From GCA-016699445 sp964555055 (GTDB taxonomy: Bacteria; UBA10199; JACPAL01; GCA-016699445), in NCBI GenBank assembly GCA_964555055.1, contig CAZKQW010000001.1, forward strand, positions 372,001 through 436,000: a DNA stretch of 64,000 bases. The letters are read 5' to 3'. The notes below the pieces were generated by a model that worked only from the letters and a program-made list of their open reading frames with translations, had not been told where the DNA came from and made no database searches. Each line of letters opens with the position of its first letter. The stretch's first letter is position 1. Made by a program: the position numbers and the translations under genes. Shown here piece after piece: positions 7,671 through 16,247 of the stretch.

Positions 7671-8501
7671 TCAAGGCTGAGCCAAGAGACGTAGGATATG
7701 CTTCACTTGATCAACCATCTGGAAAGAGTACTTGGCCATCTGATCACTGATTAACCCTGAGGCCAAAAAATACATCAGAACACCTAAAACACCTCGTAGA
7801 ATGAAACCCAACTCCCATACATGGATGGCTGGAGCCGCCTTATTCATGACGGCCATGACCACATCCGCAATGAAGATAGTGATCAAAATGGGGGCCGTCA
7901 GCTGTAAGGCCAAGACTAAGACATATCCCGACGTTTTCATGAAATCGTCCAACATCATCAGTACGTTCGGCTGGGCCTTAGGAAATTCCAAAATCGGCAG
8001 GAGTTCGTAGCTTTCGATCACCGCCTTCAAAAAAATCACATGTCCGCCTAAGGACAGGAAGATGGCGATGCCGAAGAGGTAGCTGAAATTCCCAAAAATC
8101 GAACTCTCCGCCGCCAAGGCCGGGATCAAAAGACGCGCCTGAGCCGCGCCGCGTTGGTTGTCCACCATCGCCCCGGCCGCTTCGAATGCATGAAACATCA
8201 GCGAGGCCGCAAGCCCGATTGCCAACCCGTAGAACATCTCCTTCATGTAGATCATAAGCGTGAGCACCGGGGCGACGGGCACCGAGGCTTTATTTTCCGG
8301 AGCTAAGAACGGATACAAGAAGACCGTCATCGTCACGGCGAACCCCATGCGGATCATATTCGGAACAGGCTTACCGACGAGGAATGGGATGACGCTGGAC
8401 ATGACGATGAGACGCGCCATGATCAGGCCGCTGAACGAAATCAGGAAGCTCCAATCCGGCACGCCGACGATTTGGAAGGCTTTTTCGAAGGTATCGTGCA
8501 T
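7671..8501 (-). CDS. sctT: T3SS export apparatus protein SctT (FliR/SpaR/YscT family)
   Basis: This 276-aa polytopic inner-membrane protein has the normal length and layout for FliR/SctT: about six hydrophobic helices, with a conserved AAGAMVDNQRG-type segment near residue 115 and a long central loop. With SctR and SctS it forms the core export gate in the basal body. It ends the R-S-T gene run, with 80 bp between it and sctS. In most systems sctU/flhB follows directly, but here candidate substrates follow and no sctU is visible. Confidence 0.93.
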   Translation of the reverse strand: MHDTFEKAFQIVGVPDWSFLISFSGLIMARLIVMSSVIPFLVGKPVPNMIRMGFAVTMTVFLYPFLAPENKASVPVAPVLTLMIYMKEMFYGLAIGLAASLMFHAFEAAGAMVDNQRGAAQARLLIPALAAESSIFGNFSYLFGIAIFLSLGGHVIFLKAVIESYELLPILEFPKAQPNVLMMLDDFMKTSGYVLVLALQLTAPILITIFIADVVMAVMNKAAPAIHVWELGFILRGVLGVLMYFLASGLISDQMAKYSFQMVDQVKHILRLLAQP

Positions 8502-8581
8502 GTTCTCTCATCACTTAGTGGGACATAACGCTCTCCCACTAAAACCCCTCTGAAGTTACAGAAATACGGAAATAGTTACGT

Positions 8582-8848
8582 CTATTTAATAACAGTCCCG
8601 AACGAATCCATGAGGGAGTTGGTAAAATTCACCAATTGTACCATCGTCCAAGGACCGGTGATCACCAACATGACGATGACGGCCACCAGCTTGGGCACAA
8701 AGGTCAGCGTCTGCTCCTGGATCTGTGTCGTCGCCTGGACCAAGCTGACCGCCAAACCGACCAGCATCGCCGCCATGACCGTAGGCGCCGTCAGGATGAG
8801 GGTTAAGTACAAGGCCTGCTTCGTAATCGAGATGACGTAAGATTCCAT
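8582..8848 (-). CDS. sctS: T3SS export apparatus protein SctS (FliQ family)
   Basis: This 88-aa protein has two transmembrane helices, the standard FliQ/SctS design. The segment VGLAVSLVQATTQIQEQTL is the family signature between the two helices. It packs around SctR in the export gate. The gene sits 15 bp after sctR and 80 bp before sctT in canonical order. Length and composition are normal for the family. Confidence 0.95.
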   Translation of the reverse strand: MESYVISITKQALYLTLILTAPTVMAAMLVGLAVSLVQATTQIQEQTLTFVPKLVAVIVMLVITGPWTMVQLVNFTNSLMDSFGTVIK

Positions 8849-8863
8849 TTTTAAATGATACTC

Positions 8864-9643
8864 CTAAACATAACCCATCACGAGACCTTTCGCGATTAAA
8901 TGCCAGCCGTCCACCATAACGAAGAGGAGCAGCTTAAACGGCAAGGCAATCGTCACTGGCGAGACTTGGAACATGCCTAACGACAATAAGATGTTCGTCA
9001 CGACGATATCGACGACTAGAAATGGCATGAAGATGATGAAGCCGATTTGAAAGGCCTCCGAGAGCTCCGAGATGACGAAGGAAGGCACCAAGACCTGAAA
9101 GTCGGTTTGCAGAACGGAATCCTTATCTTCGGGCGAACGCATTTTACGGGCGAGATTAAGGAAAAGGTCCGTTTCCTTCGGGTGGGCATGCTTGGCCAGG
9201 AACTTCTTCATCGGGTCCTTGGCTTCACCCAATCCCTTCACGAGGAGGTTGACGGTTACCTGCGAGAGCAAGGGTTGGTTCGTCCCTTGTTGCAAAGTCT
9301 GCTGGGTCGATTTATAGATTTCCAGACCCACCGGCGTCATGATGTAGATCGTCATGATGAGCGCCAAGCCCGTGATGACGGTGTTCGGAGGGATTTGCTG
9401 GGTTCCCAACCCGTTGCGCACCAGCCCTAAGACGACGCTGATCTTCACGAAAGATGTCGACATCATTACGACGATCGGCAAAAGTCCCAAGCCCACCAGA
9501 ACGAAAAGCAGGACTAAGGGTTGCGATAGGCTCTGTTCGGGTTGGTTCCCGACGACGCTCGGCACGACCGCCGTCTGCGCGGATACGACCGCCGGCAAGG
9601 CGGTCAGAAAAAAGAAAAATAGAAAAGACTTAGCTTTTTTCAA
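8864..9643 (-). CDS. sctR: T3SS export apparatus protein SctR (FliP family) with signal peptide
   Basis: This 259-aa protein is the central pore subunit of the export gate. Family features include MMSTSFVKISVVLGLVRN near residue 60, TDFQVLVPSFVISELSEAF near 180, and the conserved C-terminal helices. The first ~24 residues (MKKAKSFLFFFFLTALPAVV then SAQ) form a clear Sec signal peptide. That is usual for flagellar FliP, but injectisome SctR proteins normally lack a cleaved one. The start overlaps the end of the FliO-like gene by 14 bp, the same order as fliO-fliP in flagellar operons. Confidence 0.94.
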   Translation of the reverse strand: MKKAKSFLFFFFLTALPAVVSAQTAVVPSVVGNQPEQSLSQPLVLLFVLVGLGLLPIVVMMSTSFVKISVVLGLVRNGLGTQQIPPNTVITGLALIMTIYIMTPVGLEIYKSTQQTLQQGTNQPLLSQVTVNLLVKGLGEAKDPMKKFLAKHAHPKETDLFLNLARKMRSPEDKDSVLQTDFQVLVPSFVISELSEAFQIGFIIFMPFLVVDIVVTNILLSLGMFQVSPVTIALPFKLLLFVMVDGWHLIAKGLVMGYV

Positions 9644-9929
9644 TGGCTCTCCCCTCTTCTTGCGGGATCTCCGCGATTAAATTCACGGACGCTTCCGAAA
9701 CCCCTAAAGCCAAATAACGGCCCGACAATTTCACCAGATAGACCGAGGATTTCGCCGAAATCGGGATCCGGTCGATGACGTCCAACCAAGAATGCTTGCG
9801 CATTTTCGAGAACCTCAAGCGTGGCAACGCGTACTTGAGGAAGACGAAAGCCAAGGCGATGACGACCGCTAAGACAACCAGCATCTTAATGAACATCCAG
9901 GTGAAATCGGGAGCCGTGGCGGTTTCCAT
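9630..9929 (-). CDS. fliO: FliO-like protein in a T3SS operon
   Basis: This 99-aa protein has one N-terminal membrane helix (about residues 12-30) followed by a small cytoplasmic domain with the FliO pattern: LDVIDRIPISAKSSVYLVKL, then YLALGVSE. FliO is a scaffold that helps assemble the FliP ring in flagella and is normally absent from injectisomes. It lies directly upstream of and overlapping sctR, exactly where fliO sits before fliP. The FliO call rests on motif and position; the domain is short and divergent. Confidence 0.8.
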   Translation of the reverse strand: METATAPDFTWMFIKMLVVLAVVIALAFVFLKYALPRLRFSKMRKHSWLDVIDRIPISAKSSVYLVKLSGRYLALGVSEASVNLIAEIPQEEGRAIEKS

Positions 9930-9930
9930 A

Positions 9931-10437
9931 TTATTTAAAGAGTTTCAAAACGCGCACGCCCAAGCGGCCATCCACGACGACAAGTTCGGCCTTCGCGATC
10001 ACTTTTCCGGAAACGACGATATCCAAAGGATCGGCGGGTTTTCGGTCGAATTCCACGATATCTCCCGCCTTCAAATCCAAAAGATCCTTCACGGTCGCCG
10101 ATTTTCGTCCCATCATCGCCGTCAATTGGACCGGAACGTCCGGCGCCAAATGTAAAACGTCCTCCGCCAAGGGTTGGCCTTGATGATCGAGAGGAACGAG
10201 GTCTTCCGCATAGAAAGTCTCCCCTACTTCCGTAGCGTCCTCTAAAGGCAACGGGACGGAAGGGGCCGGCATTTCGTGCATGAGAGTTTTTTCCAAGCTC
10301 GAATCCGGGAACCCTTGGTCAGGCGCGATGGAAGGATCAAAGTGATTCGGATCCGGTTGCGCTTCCGAATTGAAGTCGTCGCTAAAGCCATCCAACCCGT
10401 CAATATCATCCAAACTATAGGGATCTTTCTCGGACAT
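9931..10437 (-). CDS. FliN-like C-terminal part of SctQ (SpoA domain)
   Basis: This 168-aa protein has an acidic, low-complexity N-terminal half (about 1-90) followed by one SpoA/FliN-type domain (about 95-168): VPVQLTAMMGRKSATVKDLL, then LKAGDIVEFDRKPADPLDI and GRLGVRV. It should form the cytoplasmic sorting platform or C-ring with the FliM-like product at 10471-11379. SctQ is thus split into two genes, as in flagella (FliM plus FliN) and in Pseudomonas-type hrcQA/hrcQB. The gene is followed one base later by the FliO-like gene. Confidence 0.85.
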   Translation of the reverse strand: MSEKDPYSLDDIDGLDGFSDDFNSEAQPDPNHFDPSIAPDQGFPDSSLEKTLMHEMPAPSVPLPLEDATEVGETFYAEDLVPLDHQGQPLAEDVLHLAPDVPVQLTAMMGRKSATVKDLLDLKAGDIVEFDRKPADPLDIVVSGKVIAKAELVVVDGRLGVRVLKLFK

Positions 10438-10470
10438 AAATCTCTCCTTCGTTCATTGCCATTTCGCTGA

Positions 10471-11379
10471 TTAAAATAAAGCTTGGATAGCCTCGACTCG
10501 AATTCTCACTTTATCGGCATCATTGACGAGAGTCCCGACGATCTCGCCATGTTGGCCTAACCCCACGCGCAAAGGAATTTTTCCAACGACTTGGCGCCCT
10601 CGAAGGCGTGCGGAGCTTTCCAATAAAATCACGTCCCCCGACTCTAACGCGTTCACGTCGCCCGCTTTTAGGGAAACGCGACCGATTTCCGCCCAGAGGG
10701 ACGTCGAGACATCCTCATAATTCCGGACTCGGGCCGATAGGTATTCCCGATCCGCGGCCGTCTCCTCAACGGACTCTAAAATGGACCCTGGCACGTAAAT
10801 CCTCACGAAACCCGACTTCTTGCCGAAAGTCACACGAAAATAGAGGGAAACAAAATCGGATTTTTGCGTTTGAAGACGTTCGGCCAACTCATCGCTCGAG
10901 CCATACAGAGCTTCGAGACGAAAATGAAATCTCGCCGACGTACCTGATTTCTCAAAAATCATTGCCAGAACTTTCAAAATCAAAAACGAAAGAACACCAT
11001 CCTCGATCTCGGTCAAACCGCGCAAAGCGTTCGGTAATTCGCCAGAGCCTCCCATAAGCTTATCGACCGACCAAAAGGCCAGCAAGGGATCGATCTCGGC
11101 CACTAACTTATCGGTCGAAGGATTGAGGCCAAGAGCGGCGAAAATTCCCTGAGGCGGTAGGCGTTTCACCAAGTCTGATTGAATACACACATCAATCTTT
11201 TCTCTTTTAATCAATACACTCTCACCGAGCTCTTTAGTGAGAAGCTGCGAAATATGCGTCGCCAATTTTTGAGAAAAACCGAGGCGCGGGAGGCATGCTA
11301 CGGCATCTTGTACGAGACGGGCGTCTTTTTGCGAATATTGGGGAAGCAGATCGAATGGGAAAGGCTTAATTTGGCTCAT
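10471..11379 (-). CDS. sctQ: T3SS sorting-platform protein SctQ, FliM-like piece
   Basis: This 302-aa protein matches the SctQ/FliM layout. A central domain includes GLTEIEDGVLSFLILKVLAM, and a C-terminal SpoA-like domain begins near residue 225 (VSLKAGDVNALESGDVILLE) and ends VRIRVEAIQALF. It lacks a second SpoA domain, which is supplied by the next gene (9931-10437). It forms the cytoplasmic ring under the export gate. It lies 6 bp after sctP and 33 bp before the FliN-like gene. Confidence 0.85.
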   Translation of the reverse strand: MSQIKPFPFDLLPQYSQKDARLVQDAVACLPRLGFSQKLATHISQLLTKELGESVLIKREKIDVCIQSDLVKRLPPQGIFAALGLNPSTDKLVAEIDPLLAFWSVDKLMGGSGELPNALRGLTEIEDGVLSFLILKVLAMIFEKSGTSARFHFRLEALYGSSDELAERLQTQKSDFVSLYFRVTFGKKSGFVRIYVPGSILESVEETAADREYLSARVRNYEDVSTSLWAEIGRVSLKAGDVNALESGDVILLESSARLRGRQVVGKIPLRVGLGQHGEIVGTLVNDADKVRIRVEAIQALF

Positions 11380-11384
11380 GAATT

Positions 11385-12293
11385 TTAGGAAAATATCACA
11401 TTGAGAGACGAGACTACAATGCCTTTTTCCTCCAAACTCTTTGTAATCTCCGCCTTTTGCGACTGGAAGAGATTCCTCACCGCATCGGAGTGGGTGATGA
11501 AGGTCGCCATGACTTTTCCTTCTTTGACACGAACCCTCAAACGTAAACCTTGAAACACATTTTCCTTCAACTGCAGCTCCATCTCCTTATCCCCATCGGT
11601 TTTCGTCATGATACGGGCGTATTGCACCACCTGGTCGAGGACGGCTTTATTCAAAGCGCGCGGCAGTTGCGCGTTTTTAACTTCGGTATTCCCCGGTGTC
11701 GTACCGGCTTGAGGCACATCGATATGAAAAGCGGTTTTATCGCTGCGCTGTGGTTTGGGCTCAGCCGCTTGGGTGCCTGCTTTGTTGGTTATAAAACCCT
11801 TCTGTCGACGCGACTGTTGGTTCATGCCGCTTTCCGCGCTTCCGTGGCCACCCTGGCCGCTTTTACCGCCTTGACCCGATTGGCCGTTCCCTTCCCCTTG
11901 TCCTTTGCGCCCCTCCTCGCGGCCATCCGAGGATTCACGACCTACAACTTTTTTCTCCGCTTGGCGCGCGCGCGCGGCACCGTCGCCCCGGGAATGCACA
12001 TTTTTCTTCTCGTCTGAATCCTGTTCCTTCTCTTGCAACTTCTCCTGAAAGCTTTCCTTTTCCTTGCCGAACTTTTCTTGCTGAGAAGCCGCGGGTTTCA
12101 CCGCTTCGCGGGTGGCCGTCGTCGCGTTCGAGAGATTGGGATTGTTATTCAACTGGAACTGCCGATCCTCCATCACCTTGTCGAAGGCGGATTTCTGGGT
12201 ATTCCGATCGGAAGCGGGGTTACGCACGTCATTGCGCGCGCGAGTGACTTCGCGGTTATAGTCCCGCCGGGATTCGCCGACGCGATCACTCAT
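11385..12293 (-). CDS. sctP: Needle-length control protein SctP (FliK/T3S4-like)
   Basis: In this 302-aa protein the first ~200 residues are disordered and rich in Arg, Lys, Glu, Gln and Gly. The last ~90 residues form a FliK/SctP C-terminal domain: KEMELQLKENVFQGLRLRVR, then MATFITHSDAVRNLF. SctP/FliK measures needle or hook length and switches substrate specificity by touching SctU/FlhB. The start overlaps the end of sctO by 8 bp. The position between sctO and sctQ is canonical. Confidence 0.85.
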   Translation of the reverse strand: MSDRVGESRRDYNREVTRARNDVRNPASDRNTQKSAFDKVMEDRQFQLNNNPNLSNATTATREAVKPAASQQEKFGKEKESFQEKLQEKEQDSDEKKNVHSRGDGAARARQAEKKVVGRESSDGREEGRKGQGEGNGQSGQGGKSGQGGHGSAESGMNQQSRRQKGFITNKAGTQAAEPKPQRSDKTAFHIDVPQAGTTPGNTEVKNAQLPRALNKAVLDQVVQYARIMTKTDGDKEMELQLKENVFQGLRLRVRVKEGKVMATFITHSDAVRNLFQSQKAEITKSLEEKGIVVSSLNVIFS

Positions 12294-12819
12294 AAGCGGC
12301 CGACCTTTCGTTCTGGTGGTGCTGCATGCCCTTCAGTTGATGGATGACGTTTCCGAGTTCGTCCATTTCCTTTTCCTCTTCCCTCGAAATCTCCTTCTGG
12401 ATCTTCTTTCTCCAGAGGTCCTTGTGTTTTTCCATCACGCGCACTTCTTTGACCGCATCCACGTAATCGCGCTTCGCCCTCTTCAACCGGATCTCGCACT
12501 CCTCGATGTGGCGCTTTTGGTCCTCGATCTCCTTCTCTTTGTCCTTCTCGTCGTCCTCGAGCTTCCTTAAGTAGTTCATCCGGATATGGCCCTCGCGGGC
12601 TTGCGACTCGCCGGCTAAGAGCTTTTTATGCATGTCTTGACGGCATTCTTTTCTTTTGCGGATAATTTCTTCCTTTTCCTCTTCTAATTTTTTCAGCTTC
12701 TTCTTTGCGTCTTCCAGGGCTTTAAAGGCCTTCGCAAGGGCGATCTCGGCCTTCTGCTTCGCCCTCTGCTTCATGATCAAGAGGGGCTGCAGACGGTATT
12801 TGAGGAGCGCCTTTTTCAT
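12286..12819 (-). CDS. sctO: T3SS stalk protein SctO (FliJ/YscO)
   Basis: This 177-aa protein is almost entirely charged coiled coil (KKKLKKLEEEKEEIIRKRKE near residue 40), the hallmark of FliJ/YscO. The protein inserts into the SctN hexamer and links the ATPase to SctV. It follows sctN by 10 bp and overlaps sctP. Sequence identity in this family is low, so the call depends on helical composition, size and operon position. Confidence 0.85.
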   Translation of the reverse strand: MKKALLKYRLQPLLIMKQRAKQKAEIALAKAFKALEDAKKKLKKLEEEKEEIIRKRKECRQDMHKKLLAGESQAREGHIRMNYLRKLEDDEKDKEKEIEDQKRHIEECEIRLKRAKRDYVDAVKEVRVMEKHKDLWRKKIQKEISREEEKEMDELGNVIHQLKGMQHHQNERSAAYE

Positions 12820-12829
12820 GGGTTAACCC

Positions 12830-14149
12830 CTACGAGAACATGGCCTTCAGCTGGGCGACGGACTCCTCGAAGTCGATCTTTTCGTCCACGCGTTGCTTCA
12901 GGAACGTATTCACCTCTTCGATCTTCTCGATCGCGTAATCGACCTTAGGATCGCTTCCCGACTCATAGGCGCCGATCAAGATCAGGTCCCGCTCCTTTTC
13001 ATAGGAAGACACAACTTCCCTCAGTTTACGCGCTGCCTCCAAGTGCTCCTCGTCCACAACGGCGCTCATGACCCGGCTGACGCTCTCCGAAACATCGATG
13101 GCCGGGTAATGCCCGCGGCTCGCCAAATCGCGCGATAAGACGATGTGTCCGTCCAAGATGGAACGAACTTCGTCCGCCACCGGCTCGTTCATGTCGTCCC
13201 CAGAAACCAGTACCGTGTAAAATGCCGTGATAGAACCCTTGTCGGAGTTTCCGGACCTCTCAAGCAACCGCGGCAACGTGGAAAAAACCGACGGCGTAAA
13301 GCCTTGGCGCGCGGGAGGCTCTCCCACCGCCAAGCCAATCTCGCGCAGAGCGCGTGCAAAGCGCGTGACGGAGTCCATCATCAATAAAACTTTTTTTCCC
13401 CGGTCTCGGAAGTATTCCGCGATGGCCGTCGCGGCATAAGCGGCCTTAGCACGTACCAAAGAAGGCTGATCGGACGTCGAAACCACCACGACGGACCGGC
13501 GTAATCCCTCTTCGCCGAGATCTTGCTCGAGGAAGTCCCGGAGCTCGCGACCGCGTTCTCCGATCAGCCCAATCACGTTGATGTCGGCGTCGGTGTTCCG
13601 GGCGATCATACCCATCGTCGTACTTTTGCCTACGCCTGCAGCGGCGAAAAGTCCGACGCGTTGCCCTTCTCCAGTCGTAAGTATCGCATCGATCGCTTTC
13701 ACACCGACCGAAATCGGACTTTTCACGCGACGTCGTGTCAACGGGTCCGGAGGCGTGTTGTGCACCGGATAAAACTCTTGAGAGACGAGAGGACCTTTCG
13801 TATCTGTATCCATCGGGTCCCCTAAACCGTCCAAAATGCGCCCTAAAAGTTGTTCACCGACGGGAACCTTCAGACAATCTCCCGTCGAAATAACTTCGCT
13901 TCCCGGGGCGATGCCTTCGAGATTGCCCAAAGGCATGAGCAAAACCTCGTTATCGCGGAACCCTACGACTTCAGCTTTAATCTTATGAACCTGACCGAGA
14001 GGTTCGATCATGCAGAGATCGCCCACCTTCACACCTGGAATCACGGCCTTAGCGACCAGACCGACCAGCTCCGTAACCCGACCCTTGATCTGGACCGTCG
14101 TGGTCTGGTTGAGATTTTTCTGGTATTTTTCAAAATTGATGACGGACAT
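12830..14149 (-). CDS. sctN: T3SS ATPase SctN (FliI/YscN family)
   Basis: This 439-aa protein is of standard length. Visible motifs are Walker A (AAAGVGKSTT, about residue 170), GLIGERGRELRDFLE, Walker B (KVLLMMDSVTRFARALRE) and the family signature around PPARQGFTPSVFSTLPRLLE. The enzyme is a hexameric F1-like ATPase that strips chaperones and unfolds substrates at the base of the apparatus. Its ATG overlaps the sctL stop by one base (14149), so translation is coupled. Confidence 0.97.
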   Translation of the reverse strand: MSVINFEKYQKNLNQTTTVQIKGRVTELVGLVAKAVIPGVKVGDLCMIEPLGQVHKIKAEVVGFRDNEVLLMPLGNLEGIAPGSEVISTGDCLKVPVGEQLLGRILDGLGDPMDTDTKGPLVSQEFYPVHNTPPDPLTRRRVKSPISVGVKAIDAILTTGEGQRVGLFAAAGVGKSTTMGMIARNTDADINVIGLIGERGRELRDFLEQDLGEEGLRRSVVVVSTSDQPSLVRAKAAYAATAIAEYFRDRGKKVLLMMDSVTRFARALREIGLAVGEPPARQGFTPSVFSTLPRLLERSGNSDKGSITAFYTVLVSGDDMNEPVADEVRSILDGHIVLSRDLASRGHYPAIDVSESVSRVMSAVVDEEHLEAARKLREVVSSYEKERDLILIGAYESGSDPKVDYAIEKIEEVNTFLKQRVDEKIDFEESVAQLKAMFS

Positions 14150-14775
14150 TAGAGACCCAACGCGTTTCTGATGGCTTTGAGTTGTAGCTCGAGGCGGGCA
14201 TCGACCGTCCCGAGCTCCGTCTCCACGATACAGCCTCCGGGGCCCACGGACTCGTCCTCACGCACGGAAATCGACCGTCTTTGATCCAGGGCACTCACCA
14301 ACTCCTGCTCCCGCGCCTTCACGGTTTCCCAATCCTTCGGATGGATCTTCACGGTGATTTTCTTACCGGAAGATTCCTCGATGGTTTTCTTGATAACTTC
14401 GACGACCGCACCCTTTTCGACGGCGCGACCGATCACTTTTTCGGCAATGTCCATCACCATACGGATGATTTGAGGTTCGGCGTCCTGGAGCATCTTTTCC
14501 TTGGCGGTCGCCGCCTCCATCAACTTCTGAGACCATGTGCCGCGGCCTTCTTCCAAGCCATCCTCGTAACCTCTTTGGCGCTCGTCTTCGTAATCACGCT
14601 CAGCATCCTGGAGGACCTCACGGGCTTTCGCTTTAATATTTTCCGCATCCTGCTTGGCTTGACGAAGAAGAGCTGTGGCTTGATCCGCCGCCTTCATCGC
14701 ACGAAATTTCACCACGGGCCCACTGCTTAAAAGAGGTTCGAATTCCGGATCGAATTGGAGTCGCTTAATGATCAT
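14149..14775 (-). CDS. sctL: T3SS stator protein SctL (FliH/YscL)
   Basis: This 208-aa protein has a central Ala/Lys/Glu-rich coiled coil (about residues 30-90) and a C-terminal domain with the FliH/YscL pattern: VMDIAEKVIGRAVEKGAVVE, then VGPGGCIVETELGTVDARLE. It links SctN to the SctQ platform. The gene comes 34 bp after the SctK-position gene and immediately precedes sctN, as in ysc and flagellar operons. Confidence 0.9.
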   Translation of the reverse strand: MIIKRLQFDPEFEPLLSSGPVVKFRAMKAADQATALLRQAKQDAENIKAKAREVLQDAERDYEDERQRGYEDGLEEGRGTWSQKLMEAATAKEKMLQDAEPQIIRMVMDIAEKVIGRAVEKGAVVEVIKKTIEESSGKKITVKIHPKDWETVKAREQELVSALDQRRSISVREDESVGPGGCIVETELGTVDARLELQLKAIRNALGL

Positions 14776-14809
14776 AAGTTTAAATTCTACACGCTTTACG
14801 TCGCTGTGG

Positions 14810-15697
14810 CTACCGGGCTTTCCAATAGCGGCGAATCCTCTTTTGGTCCGCTAAATCTACGACCGTCGCCAAGATACTTTCCCTCTCACGCTGAAGTAAG
14901 CCTTTTTGTTCCGAGCGGTTTTCAAAATAATCTCGTTTTAAGCGATATCCCATCAAAGGAGGAAATTTTTGAAAAATCCACTCCATCCATTTTTCGTCGT
15001 CGATGGAAGTAGCTTTCATGAAAACCGCTATCCCGATGTCGTGCATGATCTCATCGTGGTTTTTTTCATCTAAGGAAAGAGAGAGAATGTTTTTTTGAGC
15101 CTTCGACCGCTCAACTTCCGAAAATTTGGATCCCGGCATCTCGATCCGCCGCCGGAGATCCGTCGCCTCCTTCAGCGAGAACCGCGCGAAAAAAGGTTTC
15201 AGGATTTTATGCGGGACGCCTTGGAAGGCTTTGATAATTTCCCGAACACCCAACTCGTGGAAAAGCACTTTGAGCTCGTCTTCCTGCAGCCAGCTCATGT
15301 TTTCAAAGCCAAAACTACCTTGGGCGGGTACTTTTTCGGGCAAGTCGATTTTCCGCTCGACGAGCCTCCAGACGATCTCGGAAAGTTCCGCAGACATGCG
15401 ACTCTCCTTTCCGGACCAACGTTCATTGACAAACTTCAAGACGCGAGGAGATTCTCCCTCTAGTTTTTCTAAAATCCATTCGGGGTGGATTTCGTTAAAA
15501 GGGGATGTTTTTGAGGATTGGGCGATCTTTAAGAGTTTCTCTTTGATTTGACGTCGAGTGAGCTTCGCGCTTGGGTTCGCGGGTTCTTGAGCCGTTGCCG
15601 TCAAGAGCTCTTCGTCGGAAGAAAATTTGAAGAGGGATCGGCCTTTTTCGCCGTCGAGAAGACAAAGGGCCGAAATCATTTCATGGCGGAGTGACAT
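14810..15697 (-). CDS. SctK-position protein with FliG C-terminal-like segment (295 aa)
   Basis: By position, between sctI and sctL, this should be SctK, the sorting-platform adaptor. The sequence, however, reads like FliG. Residues about 65-95 (IHPEWILEKLEGESPRVLKF) look like a FliG middle-type segment. Residues about 135-205 (HELGVREIIKAFQGVPHKIL, a helix, then a VERSKAQKNIL segment) follow the FliG-C pattern of a charged helix, an ALKGA-like turn and a VE-x-AQ-x-I helix. FliG is the flagellar rotor switch protein. The product is longer than typical SctK (~210-240 aa). The FliG relation is a by-eye judgement. Confidence 0.6.
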   Translation of the reverse strand: MSLRHEMISALCLLDGEKGRSLFKFSSDEELLTATAQEPANPSAKLTRRQIKEKLLKIAQSSKTSPFNEIHPEWILEKLEGESPRVLKFVNERWSGKESRMSAELSEIVWRLVERKIDLPEKVPAQGSFGFENMSWLQEDELKVLFHELGVREIIKAFQGVPHKILKPFFARFSLKEATDLRRRIEMPGSKFSEVERSKAQKNILSLSLDEKNHDEIMHDIGIAVFMKATSIDDEKWMEWIFQKFPPLMGYRLKRDYFENRSEQKGLLQRERESILATVVDLADQKRIRRYWKAR

Positions 15698-15703
15698 ACG
15701 GAT

Positions 15704-16240
15704 TTAGCCGCTGGCGCCTTGTTGAAGGACCTGCTTCGTAGAGGACGCGCCGGTTTCGACGACTTTACTCGTTATCTCGAGTTGGAATACCTTTTGGCTC
15801 AAACCCGCCTGCATGGCTAGCAATTCAGCCGGCGTAAACTTCTGACCCGACGTCGCCAGGGTGATCATGTCTTCCATTTGATGCGCTCCGCGATTGACTT
15901 CCGTAAGGATGTCCATGACTTTCCCATGCGTGCGGATCTCCTGTCCTGCGCGAATTTCCGTCGGCGAAATGTCCAAGCCTTGGGCCGAAATCGCCCCGAT
16001 TTTCTTCTCAGGGACTAAACCGAAAGATTCGAGAACTTGGCTGTTGAGCTTACCATGGGAAGGCGAAGAAGAGGTCGACACCGTTGTGGCTTCTACTTGA
16101 CTGGCCAAAACTTGGGCGAACGGAGATTCCTGCGTCTGCCCTACAATGGAGCCCGAGTTTTGACTGAGCCCGCCGGTCCCTGTTTCAGAGACCATCTTTT
16201 CGGTCAGTGTGCTGGCAATTTGTGAAACAATTTCCGACAT
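15704..16240 (-). CDS. sctI: Inner rod protein SctI (YscI/PrgJ-like)
   Basis: In this 178-aa protein residues about 130-175 match the SctI C-terminus: FTPAELLAMQAGLSQKVFQL, then EITSKVVETGASSTKQVLQQ. The LLAMQ...Q...E...KVV pattern is shared by YscI, PrgJ and MxiI. The inner rod connects the export gate to the needle and is itself a secreted substrate. Rod proteins are usually ~100-115 aa, so the first ~70 Ser/Gln/Thr-rich residues are an extension. It lies 7 bp after the sigma-factor gene and 6 bp before the SctK-position gene. Confidence 0.85.
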   Translation of the reverse strand: MSEIVSQIASTLTEKMVSETGTGGLSQNSGSIVGQTQESPFAQVLASQVEATTVSTSSSPSHGKLNSQVLESFGLVPEKKIGAISAQGLDISPTEIRAGQEIRTHGKVMDILTEVNRGAHQMEDMITLATSGQKFTPAELLAMQAGLSQKVFQLEITSKVVETGASSTKQVLQQGASG

Positions 16241-16247
16241 AAAACCT

